Of a stretch of 64,000 nucleotides of DNA, positions 27,759 through 34,641 are shown piece by piece. Each line of letters starts with the position of its first letter. Within the stretch, counting starts at the first letter, position 1. The DNA lies in assembly GCF_000428065.1 (NCBI RefSeq), contig NZ_ATZF01000001.1, positions 115,822 through 179,821 on the forward strand, in the 5' to 3' direction. Source of the stretch: Shimazuella kribbensis DSM 45090 (lineage in GTDB: Bacteria > Bacillota > Bacilli > Thermoactinomycetales > Thermoactinomycetaceae). Below the pieces are notes generated by a model. The model saw nothing but the letters and a program-made list of their open reading frames with translations. It ran no database searches and was not told the DNA's origin. The position numbers were made by a program, and so were the translations under genes.

Positions 27759-28484
27759 TTACCCAGCTTGTCCAATAAGATAGAATCCAATGATTAATAC
27801 AAGCGTTCCAATCGACCAACTGAAGATAGTTCGAATAGAAGGAGTAGGACCATCTCGTAATACTTTGAATCCAAGTGGAACTAGTGCAATACAAAGTCCA
27901 ATGGTTGCTACGAAGGAAAAAGGGCTAGTTCCTTTGAGTACTCCTAAAGGAAGTCCAGACATTAATCCTAAGGCGATAGAGAAGGTAAGATTCAGTGTAC
28001 GAGAGCGATAAGCACCAATCGCTAAAATAATCCACCCAAGCATGATAGCGAGATTGAATGTGCGGAAAATATGAAATGCTCCATAAGTTTCATCTATTAT
28101 TTTCGTCGCTAGTTCTACATTTTGCACTTGAACCAATTGGAATGCAAGATGGTCAACACCTGCATGAAAAGTGCGAGCAAATAGCCCGAAGATCGTCAAT
28201 ATGCCTCCCCAGAAAGCCAATTTAGGATTATGCCCGCTGATTAATTGAACAAGCGTGAGAACAGCTGGCCACATCAAGATCGTTCCTGCAATACATGTAC
28301 TATAAGATGCTGCAATTAAAGTAGGATGATCATGATAAGCAGCTAGTTGATGGGGAAAGAAAAAATCAAATCGATAACGGAGAGCCACTCCTATAAGCAT
28401 AAGCAAGGGACCTAATAGGAGGCTAATACTGCCTACCCAACGTCCAGGAAAATGAATATTGTCAGTTGATGTAATTTCTTTCAT
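27759..28484 (-). CDS. polytopic membrane protein leading the Bce operon, unknown
   Basis: A 241-residue protein with about seven membrane segments (for example SLLLGPLLMLIGVAL, GTILMWPAVLTLVQLI, FNLAIMLGWIILAIGAY). It is not a recognised subunit of BceAB-type transporters. It is first in the operon, 24 bases before the ATPase and divergent from the response regulator. An accessory role in peptide resistance is inferred from position only. Confidence 0.7.
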   Translation of the reverse strand: MKEITSTDNIHFPGRWVGSISLLLGPLLMLIGVALRYRFDFFFPHQLAAYHDHPTLIAASYSTCIAGTILMWPAVLTLVQLISGHNPKLAFWGGILTIFGLFARTFHAGVDHLAFQLVQVQNVELATKIIDETYGAFHIFRTFNLAIMLGWIILAIGAYRSRTLNLTFSIALGLMSGLPLGVLKGTSPFSFVATIGLCIALVPLGFKVLRDGPTPSIRTIFSWSIGTLVLIIGFYLIGQAG

Positions 28485-28550
28485 GGATGATTGTCTCCTT
28501 TGTGTATCTGTTTCTTATGCTTTTGATTGTAAAATAGCTAGTAAGGAAAT

Positions 28551-28599
28551 AACCTTACAAATGGTTGATCCAACCTTACAATGTTGTCATGTTGGATCA
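28551..28599. promoter_or_regulatory. BceR-like operator region between divergent Bce operons
   Basis: Two copies of AACCTTACAA (28551-28560, 28572-28581) lie 21 bases apart. TTACA-ATGT-TGTCA (28576-28589) matches the TNACA-N4-TGTAA box known for BceR with one mismatch. It sits inside a larger inverted repeat TGATCCAAC (28566-28574) / GTTGGATCA (28591-28599). The response regulator at 28629 is the likely binder. Confidence 0.6.
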
Positions 28600-28628
28600 T
28601 GGCAGATGTTTGTAACAGGAGGAGACAA

Positions 28629-29300
28629 ATGAAAATTCTAATCGTAGAAGATGAACGAACCATCCGAGATATGATTGGAGAGTCGATCGAAAAGTGGGGG
28701 TTAAGCACCATTAAGATCGAAGATTTTAGCCGGATATTTCAAATTTTTCTCAAAGAAAATCCCCAGCTTGTATTATTGGATATCAATTTGCCTTTATTTG
28801 ATGGGTTTTACTGGTGTAACAAAATAAGAGAGGTATCCCAAGTACCGATTATCTTTATCTCTTCTCGAAATAAACCAATGGATATGATTATGGCGATGAA
28901 TATGGGAGGGGATGATTTTATTCAAAAACCATTTCATTTGGATGTATTGATGGCAAAAGTAAATGCAATATTGCGAAGGGTCTATTCTTATGTCGATATG
29001 CAACCGGATGTACTCGAACATCATGGGGTTGTACTCAATCTAAAAGATGGAGACTTGCATGTGGGAGAACAGAGTACCACGCTTACTAAAACGGAATTTA
29101 TTATTCTCAAACTGTTGCTTCAACAAAAAGGAACAATTGTAACTCGCAGCAAAATTATGCGGGATCTCTGGAAAGATGAGAGTTTTGTCGATGATAATAC
29201 ACTAACAGTAAACATAACTCGTCTACGTAAAAAACTTGCGGAGATAGGCAAAGAGGGTTTTATTAAAACGAGGAAAGGTCAAGGTTATATGATTCCATGA
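28629..29300 (+). CDS. Bce-type OmpR-family response regulator
   Basis: A 223-residue protein from the ATG at 28629 behind AGGAGGAG. The receiver domain has ILIVEDE, the phosphorylated Asp in LLLDINLP (D51) and SSR. The C-terminal winged helix includes LTKTEFIILKLLLQQKGTIV and DNTLTVNITRLRKKL. It overlaps the kinase gene by four bases. It probably activates the divergent transporter operon. Confidence 0.92.
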   Translation: MKILIVEDERTIRDMIGESIEKWGLSTIKIEDFSRIFQIFLKENPQLVLLDINLPLFDGFYWCNKIREVSQVPIIFISSRNKPMDMIMAMNMGGDDFIQKPFHLDVLMAKVNAILRRVYSYVDMQPDVLEHHGVVLNLKDGDLHVGEQSTTLTKTEFIILKLLLQQKGTIVTRSKIMRDLWKDESFVDDNTLTVNITRLRKKLAEIGKEGFIKTRKGQGYMIP

Positions 29301-30328
29301 CATTATTAGCATATATAAAAGATAAGCGTTACTTTATTATTTTTTACATGGTACTCATGCTGTTTGTGTCTCTCATCATGTTTATGAATGAAGATCAAAA
29401 TCTGGCTAGACAAAATATGCTATATACGAATATCGTATGTTTTTTTATCGTTTGCATTTATATCATTATCGGATATTTTTACCACTATAAATTTTATCAG
29501 GAATTAAAAAATAGCTTACATATCCAGAAAGATGAAATTTTCCTTTCCCTACCTAAATCAAAAAGGTATGTTCAAAAGCTTTATCTGAATCAAATAGAAG
29601 AGGTGCATGTTTCTTATACCAAACAGCTTCAAAAACTTCACGAAGAGAAACTTGATCATCAAGATTTCATCGTTTCATGGATACACGAAGTAAAATTACC
29701 TATCGCTGCGAGTTATCTGTTAATGGAAAATAGTACAGGAAAGTCAGTAGACTATATGGTAGACAAGTTAGAAGATGAAATTCAAAAAATGGAAAACTAT
29801 GTGCAACAAGCATTGTACTACTCTCGAATCGATTCATTTTCCAAAGACTATTTCATTTCAGAAGTTTTTTTGAATCAAGTCATCAAAGAGAGCGTAAAAA
29901 AATATGCAAAACTGTTCATAGGTAAGAAAATTCATTTTGAAATGAATGACAAACAAATTTATGTTCATAGCGATAGTAAATGGCTTTCTTATGTGGTGGA
30001 TCAAATTATGGTAAATGCATTAAAATATACAATGGATAATGGGCAGATATATTGTTATTTCGAAGAAGATGACAAAGAAAAGAGAGTAATTATAGAAGAT
30101 ACTGGAGTAGGAATTAAACAAGAAGACCTAGATCGAGTATTTGAAAAGGGGTTTACAAGTTCTGTACTAAGAAATCAAGCAAAATCTACGGGTATGGGAC
30201 TATACTTGGCGAAACAAATGACACGAAAATTAAATCATGATATAACAATCGAGTCTAAAGAAGGGAGATATACAAAGGCTATCCTTCATTTTCCAAAGTA
30301 TCACACCTATCGTGATCTTGAGATCTAA
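29297..30328 (+). CDS. Bce-type intramembrane-sensing histidine kinase
   Basis: The 343-residue kinase has two membrane segments (about 11-30 and 43-62) with only about 12 residues between them, so it cannot sense by itself outside the cell. The phospho-acceptor lies in SWIHEVKLPI (H130), and the ATPase domain has NALKY, EDTGVGIK and GMGLYLAKQM. In Bce systems the permease is the sensor. Bce-type kinases usually read H-Q/E-x-K-x-P here, which this matches. Confidence 0.9.
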   Translation: MTLLAYIKDKRYFIIFYMVLMLFVSLIMFMNEDQNLARQNMLYTNIVCFFIVCIYIIIGYFYHYKFYQELKNSLHIQKDEIFLSLPKSKRYVQKLYLNQIEEVHVSYTKQLQKLHEEKLDHQDFIVSWIHEVKLPIAASYLLMENSTGKSVDYMVDKLEDEIQKMENYVQQALYYSRIDSFSKDYFISEVFLNQVIKESVKKYAKLFIGKKIHFEMNDKQIYVHSDSKWLSYVVDQIMVNALKYTMDNGQIYCYFEEDDKEKRVIIEDTGVGIKQEDLDRVFEKGFTSSVLRNQAKSTGMGLYLAKQMTRKLNHDITIESKEGRYTKAILHFPKYHTYRDLEI

Positions 30329-30487
30329 TGGTATTTTCGGTTGAACGAACGATATCAGTGGTTGTAAATTCTTTTTGAAACTTTTTGATGATATAGGAAG
30401 GTAAAAAAGTAGTCCATTGGAGTTATTTCCTTAACTTATGGTTAACGTTATACTGGGATCGCTTGTACATAGAGAAGAGAGCATACG

Positions 30488-30688
30488 ATGCATACATTTG
30501 CCATGACAGTGGAAAATAAGCCGATTTGTTTTCGGGAAGATCCAGATGGCCTATTTACGATTACCGAAGACGGTAAGGAGTATGTCTATGTAGAGGAAAG
30601 CGTTGCTTTTTTCCTGTTTTGGATCAAAGCAACACTTGATACTGACAAGGAAGTATTTTTCCACTGTACTTGTTGCGGTCAGAGATGA
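30488..30688 (+). CDS. small acidic protein with C-terminal CTCCGQ, unknown
   Basis: A 66-residue soluble protein (TEDGKEYVYVEESVAFFLFW) ending in HCTCCGQR, a possible metal or redox site. A GAGAAGAGAG purine stretch precedes the ATG. It is followed by a strong hairpin at 30698. The family is not recognised. Confidence 0.5.
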   Translation: MHTFAMTVENKPICFREDPDGLFTITEDGKEYVYVEESVAFFLFWIKATLDTDKEVFFHCTCCGQR

Positions 30689-30697
30689 GCAATTTAT

Positions 30698-30733
30698 GGA
30701 GCGGTTATCTTATTTTCTAAAGATAATTGCTCC
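30698..30733 (+). terminator. hairpin terminator
   Basis: GGAGCGGTTATCTT pairs with AAGATAATTGCTCC (two G-U pairs); the T-rich ATATTTGGTTT follows. Confidence 0.6.
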
Positions 30734-30874
30734 ATATTTGGTTTAATAGAAGAAAGAGAAGATCGAGGATTATAAAGAGTGAATTTTGCGAAATAAACGC
30801 TGTATTTTAATGGATTTTCATGGTATATTTAGTCTGTCCATAGAAATGGGCGTACCTGCTAGGAAGGAATTCCG

Positions 30875-31048
30875 TTGGGCGCTGAGCACAACGAAAACGC
30901 CGAAATCCCTGCTGAGAAGTGTGAGTGTCGATCCGACCATCACCACCCATCCTGCAACAAGCAGTACAGGGGAAAGAATCCCTATGCAGCGATGAACAGG
31001 GGTGAACTCAAGGGAGCGGTACTCCACCCCAGGCAGCCGTCAGAGTAG
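30875..31048 (+). CDS. GC-rich island 3: 57-residue Cys/His-rich protein
   Basis: A TTG start six bases after AGGAAGGA opens 57 codons (MGAEHNENAEIPAEKCECRS...). The protein contains C16, C18, H22-H24 and C27, a compact CxC-HHH-C cluster suggesting zinc binding. A polar tail follows. Composition is GC-rich against AT-rich flanks, like islands 1, 2 and 4. The frame was found by eye because TTG starts and short length hide it. No family is recognised. Confidence 0.5.
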   Translation: MGAEHNENAEIPAEKCECRSDHHHPSCNKQYRGKNPYAAMNRGELKGAVLHPRQPSE

Positions 31049-31084
31049 GTAGGAGTATCGATGTCATCATCTGAGATACCCAAA

Positions 31085-31122
31085 GGCCTGCATCTTCGCT
31101 TTTACTAGGATAGATGCAGGCC
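31085..31122 (+). terminator. GC-rich hairpin of island 3
   Basis: GGCCTGCATCT (31085-31095) pairs perfectly with AGATGCAGGCC (31112-31122). A 15-codon frame (ATG 31061, MSSSEIPKGLHLRFY, behind GTAGGAG) ends at 31108 inside the loop and may be a second tiny gene. No long T-run follows, so termination is uncertain. Confidence 0.5.
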
Positions 31123-31164
31123 CCAGATAGGATGTTTAAATAGAAAATGATGTTACTTACATAG

Positions 31165-31199
31165 AAAAAGCGGTTATTGTTACAAATAACCGCTTTTTT
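31165..31199. terminator. bidirectional terminator
   Basis: AAAAAGCGGTTATT (31165-31178) pairs perfectly with AATAACCGCTTTTT (31185-31198). Confidence 0.9.
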
Positions 31200-31203
31200 A
31201 TAG

Positions 31204-31647
31204 TCAAAATGCCATGATTCTTCCATTAAATAACTCCAATTCCCCTTTTAGATGTTTCGCAATAAACTTGGCATACTCATTTCCTTTAGCCACATCATGA
31301 TGTGTTGCGTCCTCAGGCAAAACAATTTGTACATAAAATTTTTCGTTTTCTTTCTGTCTGCCAACACCAATTACCATATGATTATTTTGATGAGGATCTC
31401 TCCCGGTCAAGAGTATGTAGGGGATGCCGTTTTCTTCTTTTTCTTCCATCGTATAAGGAAATGCAGCAGCTTCATAATCCCATGCTAGTTGTTTTCCGGT
31501 ATTTCTAGTCATTTCACGGTAATATTCCAGCGTATCTTTCACATTGGCTAATTCAATCATATCTTTACGTCGAATGTAAGCGCTTTTTTTCAAAGGGACA
31601 AACCATCCTTCCGCAGAAGTTTTTTTAAAAATAGATGTTGTTTCACT
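31204..31647 (-). CDS. DUF1885 family protein
   Basis: A 147-residue soluble protein with DTLEYYREMTRNTGKQLAWD, YEAAAFPY, HMVIGVGRQ and the ending FIAKHLKGELELFNGRIMAF, which match the DUF1885 family of Bacillales as I recall it. The family has a known fold but no known activity. I chose the ATG at 31647 (MSETTSIFKK); the ribosome binding site is weak. It is divergent from a GAF gene with 71 bases between them. Confidence 0.75.
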   Translation of the reverse strand, partial: SETTSIFKKTSAEGWFVPLKKSAYIRRKDMIELANVKDTLEYYREMTRNTGKQLAWDYEAAAFPYTMEEKEENGIPYILLTGRDPHQNNHMVIGVGRQKENEKFYVQIVLPEDATHHDVAKGNEYAKFIAKHLKGELELFNGRIMAF

Positions 31648-31655
31648 CATCTGAA

Positions 31656-31684
31656 TTGTACCACTTTCTGGCTTATGGTACACT
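31656..31684 (+). promoter_or_regulatory. promoter of the GAF gene
   Basis: TTGTAC (31656-31661), 17 bases, TACACT (31679-31684) preceded by TGG. Confidence 0.5.
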
Positions 31685-31718
31685 ATCGACTACATTTTGC
31701 AAAAAGGGGTTGTTCGAT

Positions 31719-32159
31719 TTGATTGATAAATCGGATCTGTTCGATGAGCTTCGTGCAGAAATAGGTTCTGTAGCGGATGGTTGGAAAGGAAATGATGCCG
31801 TTTTATACGAAGCAGTTTGCCAACTAGTCTATGATCAAGTGGAAGCATATAAAAGCGTTTCCATTTATTTGACGAATAAAGATCATTTTGAACGAAAGTT
31901 TCATCAAGGAGTGGATCATTTACCAGAAAATATTCCGTTTGGAGATTCCGAATTAAGTATTGCTGCTCTACGAGGTGGTTTATCTAGTTCAAGTGATAAC
32001 ACATTTATCAAATTGTGTATCCCATTTTATTATGGACATCATTTGATTGGTGAGATCGTTATTGCAGCGTCTGTACAGGAAGGGATCAATGATGATGATC
32101 ACACTTTCTTTAGTGAAATCGCTTCTTTGTTAGAGAATAAACTTAAAAAGTACAAATAA
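31719..32159 (+). CDS. GAF-domain-like protein
   Basis: A 146-residue protein that reads through a single GAF-like domain (VYDQVEAYKSVSIYLTNKDH, IKLCIPFYYGHHLIGEIVIA). I chose the TTG at 31719, 9 bases after AAAAGGGG; the longer frame runs through the promoter. GAF domains bind small molecules. It lacks the cysteine pair of free-methionine-sulfoxide reductases, so a binding or redox-sensing role is more likely. Confidence 0.65.
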   Translation: MIDKSDLFDELRAEIGSVADGWKGNDAVLYEAVCQLVYDQVEAYKSVSIYLTNKDHFERKFHQGVDHLPENIPFGDSELSIAALRGGLSSSSDNTFIKLCIPFYYGHHLIGEIVIAASVQEGINDDDHTFFSEIASLLENKLKKYK

Positions 32160-32170
32160 TGTATATCCTA

Positions 32171-32216
32171 TTGACATAATTAGTATGTCACAAATATAAT
32201 AAAGGCACATACTAAT
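32171..32216 (+). promoter_or_regulatory. promoter with embedded palindrome for the SR1P-like gene
   Basis: TTGACA (32171-32176) and TATAAT (32195-32200) are 18 bases apart. ATTAGTATGT (32179-32188) and ACATACTAAT (32207-32216) are perfect inverted repeats flanking the -10. Since the left arm lies upstream of the start site it cannot form an RNA hairpin and is probably an operator. Confidence 0.75.
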
Positions 32217-32237
32217 ATGACGGAGAGGAAGATGGAA

Positions 32238-32351
32238 ATGGAAACCATCGTCTGCCAAACATGTGAAGAAGTTATTGCCTTTCAAGATGCTGATAAAGTA
32301 GGAACATTATACGGTACTTGTGATCATTGCCATTCCGATCATCAAGAATAA
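32238..32351 (+). CDS. sr1P: SR1P-like small GapA-binding peptide
   Basis: A 37-residue peptide, METIVCQTCEEVIAFQDADK then VGTLYGTCDHCHSDHQE, closely follows the B. subtilis SR1P pattern (M-x-TIVCQTC, LYG-C--CH). SR1P is encoded by the dual-function SR1 RNA and binds GapA, promoting RNase J1 association. Two CxxC pairs suggest zinc. I chose the ATG at 32238 by homology; an ATG six bases upstream is closer to the GGAGAGG site. It has its own strong promoter and terminator, as expected of an SR1-like RNA. Confidence 0.8.
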   Translation: METIVCQTCEEVIAFQDADKVGTLYGTCDHCHSDHQE

Positions 32352-32365
32352 AATAGGTTATCTCC

Positions 32366-32389
32366 GTCCACCACAGGTGGGCTTTTTTT
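32366..32389 (+). terminator. intrinsic terminator of the SR1-like transcript
   Basis: GTCCACC (32366-32372), loop ACA, GGTGGGC (32376-32382), then seven T. Confidence 0.9.
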
Positions 32390-32536
32390 ATTATCAACGA
32401 CTTTATTTTATAATCCGTGTTAAACATAAATCCTAATTAAATAAGGAAGTTGTAGCCTATTTCATTAATGTTGTTATTTCGTTTGCACCTTTTCTCTTTT
32501 ACAATTTGGGAGAACAAAGAATAGAGGTGCAAAAAA

Positions 32537-33523
32537 ATGAGAGTAGCAGCAATAAAACATTATGGAACACCAGAAGAAATAATGATAATGGATGTCCCGA
32601 TTCCAGAGCCAAAAAAAGGGGAAGTTCTTCTTCGTGTACATGCAGCAGCTGTAAATCCAGTCGATTTGGTTACACGAGAAGGAACATTGATCCCAGACGA
32701 CGAAGAGGAGTTGAAAAATCGACCTTTTGCAATAGAACCTGCTATTTTTCCAATGGTTTTAGGATGGGATGCGGCTGGAATCATTGAAGCAGTAGGAGAA
32801 GGGGTCTCTAATTGGGCTGTAGGAGATCGAGTCATTGCATTTTCACAACAAATCGTCAATCATGTTGGAACATATGCGGAATACATTTGTCTGTCTGAAG
32901 AAGTCATTGCACATGCACCAAAGAAGATTGGTTTATCAGCGGCAGCTACGATCCCGCTTGCCGGTTTGACTGCATATCAGGCAATAGAATGGCTTAATTT
33001 AAAACCGGGTGAAACTTTGCTTGTAAATGCTCCTTTAGGTGCAGTAGGTGGTTTTGCAGTACAACTCGCACATCATAATGGTATCAAGGTTGTAGGAATA
33101 GGAACAAAAGTAGAGCGAGAGTTTGCTTATTCCCTTGGAGTGGATAGGATGATTGATCGAGAAGGGGATATTGTAGCGCAAATCTATGAGCAGTTTCCAG
33201 ATGGATTGGACGGAGCTTTAGATGTATTAGGTGGAGAAATGGCTCGTTACACTTTTGCATCACTCCGTAACGGTGGGCGATATACTTCTACTGTACCTAG
33301 TTTTCAGAGAGAGGGAGTTTCGTCAGTAGATCAGAAAGATGTAGTTTCACATGCAGTGTGGGTGCAACCCAATTCGGATCATCTCACGGAGCTTTCCAGA
33401 CTTGCAGAACTAGGAAAATTACAGTTGCGAGTTGCAGAAGCATACCCCTTGGAGCATGCACATAAGGCACACCATGCATTTTCGAAAGATAGGCTAAGAG
33501 GAAAGATTATACTTATACCTTGA
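32537..33523 (+). CDS. zinc-independent quinone oxidoreductase-like MDR protein
   Basis: A 328-residue medium-chain reductase with the GroES-like N-terminus (VPIPEPKKGEVLLRVHAAAVNP) and a nucleotide-binding segment (LLVNAPLGAVGGFAVQLA). The catalytic-zinc cysteines are absent, as in quinone oxidoreductases. It transfers hydride from NADPH to an enone or quinone. The ATG follows AGAGGTG. It converges with an Lrp gene, and their ends overlap by 11 bases. Confidence 0.85.
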   Translation: MRVAAIKHYGTPEEIMIMDVPIPEPKKGEVLLRVHAAAVNPVDLVTREGTLIPDDEEELKNRPFAIEPAIFPMVLGWDAAGIIEAVGEGVSNWAVGDRVIAFSQQIVNHVGTYAEYICLSEEVIAHAPKKIGLSAAATIPLAGLTAYQAIEWLNLKPGETLLVNAPLGAVGGFAVQLAHHNGIKVVGIGTKVEREFAYSLGVDRMIDREGDIVAQIYEQFPDGLDGALDVLGGEMARYTFASLRNGGRYTSTVPSFQREGVSSVDQKDVVSHAVWVQPNSDHLTELSRLAELGKLQLRVAEAYPLEHAHKAHHAFSKDRLRGKIILIP

Positions 33524-33959
33524 AGCTTACTGGATCGGAGATAGGTAATTTTAGATCAAATTCCGTTTTCATTACAATCATTGTTTGTGAAAATCCAAAG
33601 TTACTAAGTTTCTGCAAAAATAAGGTCAATGTTTCATTGGATTCGGTCCATATTTTGAGTAAATAGTTGTACTCTCCACCCATCCGGTAAAGTTCAACAA
33701 TCTCAGGAGACTGTTTACTAAAGGGAAGGAATTTGTTGCATTGGTTTGTTTTCAAGAGGACAAAAGCTGTTGTATGTTTGTCTATTTTTTCAGGAGATAG
33801 TTTTGCATGATAACCAGTGATAATGCCTTGTTCTTCTAATCTCAGAATTCTTTCCTTCACGGAAGGTTGGCTGAGGGCGATGTTTCGGCTGATTTGGGCA
33901 ACCGTGATTCGAGCATTTTTATGTAACAAAGCGATAATTTTTTTATCTATTTGATCCAT
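33513..33959 (-). CDS. Lrp/AsnC family regulator
   Basis: A 148-residue protein with an N-terminal helix-turn-helix (ITVAQISRNIALSQPSVKERILRLEEQGIITGYHAKLS) and a C-terminal RAM ligand domain (MGGEYNYLLKIWTES). It binds DNA and responds to an amino acid or similar ligand. Its target may be the convergent oxidoreductase or speA; nothing in the sequence settles this. Confidence 0.9.
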   Translation of the reverse strand: MDQIDKKIIALLHKNARITVAQISRNIALSQPSVKERILRLEEQGIITGYHAKLSPEKIDKHTTAFVLLKTNQCNKFLPFSKQSPEIVELYRMGGEYNYLLKIWTESNETLTLFLQKLSNFGFSQTMIVMKTEFDLKLPISDPVSFKV

Positions 33960-34152
33960 GGTAGAACCTCCAGTCTATTTTCATACAGTATAGAATATAA
34001 AATTCTTTTAGTATAGGAGGTTTGTGTACACTAAAAGTTGGCGTTTTTTGTTGGTGAAAGATACTTAATATGAATGAAATTACCGGAAAATGCATTGTTC
34101 ACTCCTCCTTATTTTGCTAAGAGTAAATTTACCTGCAACCTAGGAGGCTACC

Positions 34153-34290
34153 GTGTCGGAATTCGCTATGATGCTGAAAATGGCCGACTACAGCAGCATC
34201 GCTGCGACTGAGGCGATCGATCTGTTCAAGCAGAGTCGGGAAACGCCACTCGCTGATTCGCTCGAGTACAACATGCCGTTCGAAGGATGA
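34153..34290 (+). CDS. GC-rich island 4: 45-residue protein, unknown
   Basis: A GTG start behind TAGGAGG opens a 45-codon frame beginning MSEFAMMLKMADYSSIAATE and ending LEYNMPFEG. Codons such as GAG, CTC, ATC, GCG and TCG set it apart from the AT-rich flanks and match islands 1-3. It is a short helical, slightly acidic protein with no recognised family. An AT-rich hairpin follows 19 bases after the stop. Confidence 0.5.
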   Translation: MSEFAMMLKMADYSSIAATEAIDLFKQSRETPLADSLEYNMPFEG

Positions 34291-34308
34291 CGGAAAAAAA
34301 TAGATAAG

Positions 34309-34342
34309 AACTGATATCCAGCTAGCGATATCAGTTTTTTTG
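34309..34342 (+). terminator. intrinsic terminator downstream of island 4
   Basis: AACTGATAT (34309-34317) pairs perfectly with ATATCAGTT (34328-34336), followed by TTTTT. Confidence 0.8.
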
Positions 34343-34363
34343 TATCCAGTAAATTTCTAATTT

Positions 34364-34436
34364 TTATGCACACAAGAAGCTGCTAAGTCAGAGCCGGCAT
34401 CCATTGTTCATGATGAAAGTGGGTATGAACTCCGTG
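34364..34436 (-). pseudogene. fragment of a second speA-like decarboxylase
   Basis: Minus-strand translation gives HGVHTHFHHE and, in a shifted frame, MDAGSDLAASCVHK. The intact speA has HGVHTHFHHELPISAMDAGA followed by DLAATSVHK, the PLP-lysine region. A net loss of 13 bases separates the two halves. Only this short core survives, 200 bases downstream of intact speA. The rest of 34291-34641 shows only terminators. Confidence 0.8.
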
Positions 34437-34555
34437 TGTAGACACTTTCATTCTCCGAGTCGAGCAAATAATACACAGATATATGTGTAGATTTCTGTAA
34501 TTGTCCCAACCGTGGACCTAGGATTGCGGTTATTATTATGCTGGCCAATACAAAT

Positions 34556-34590
34556 AAAAAAGTAGCAGAATATGACTTCGCTACTTTTTT
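34556..34590 (-). terminator. terminator of speA
   Basis: AAAAAGTAGC (34556-34565) pairs with GCTACTTTTT (34580-34589), T-rich on the minus strand. Confidence 0.8.
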
Positions 34591-34641
34591 ACCTAAGGAT
34601 AATATTTTTAGAAACTATTTTTAACAGAAGATACGCAGATT

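Noticed and set aside
30786-31027. 69-codon frames on both strands across island 3
   Set aside because: They cross the composition boundary and have no ribosome binding sites; the TTG frame at 30875 fits better.
34438-34550. Extension of the speA fragment further right
   Set aside because: Beyond about 34437 no further match to the decarboxylase could be read in any frame.
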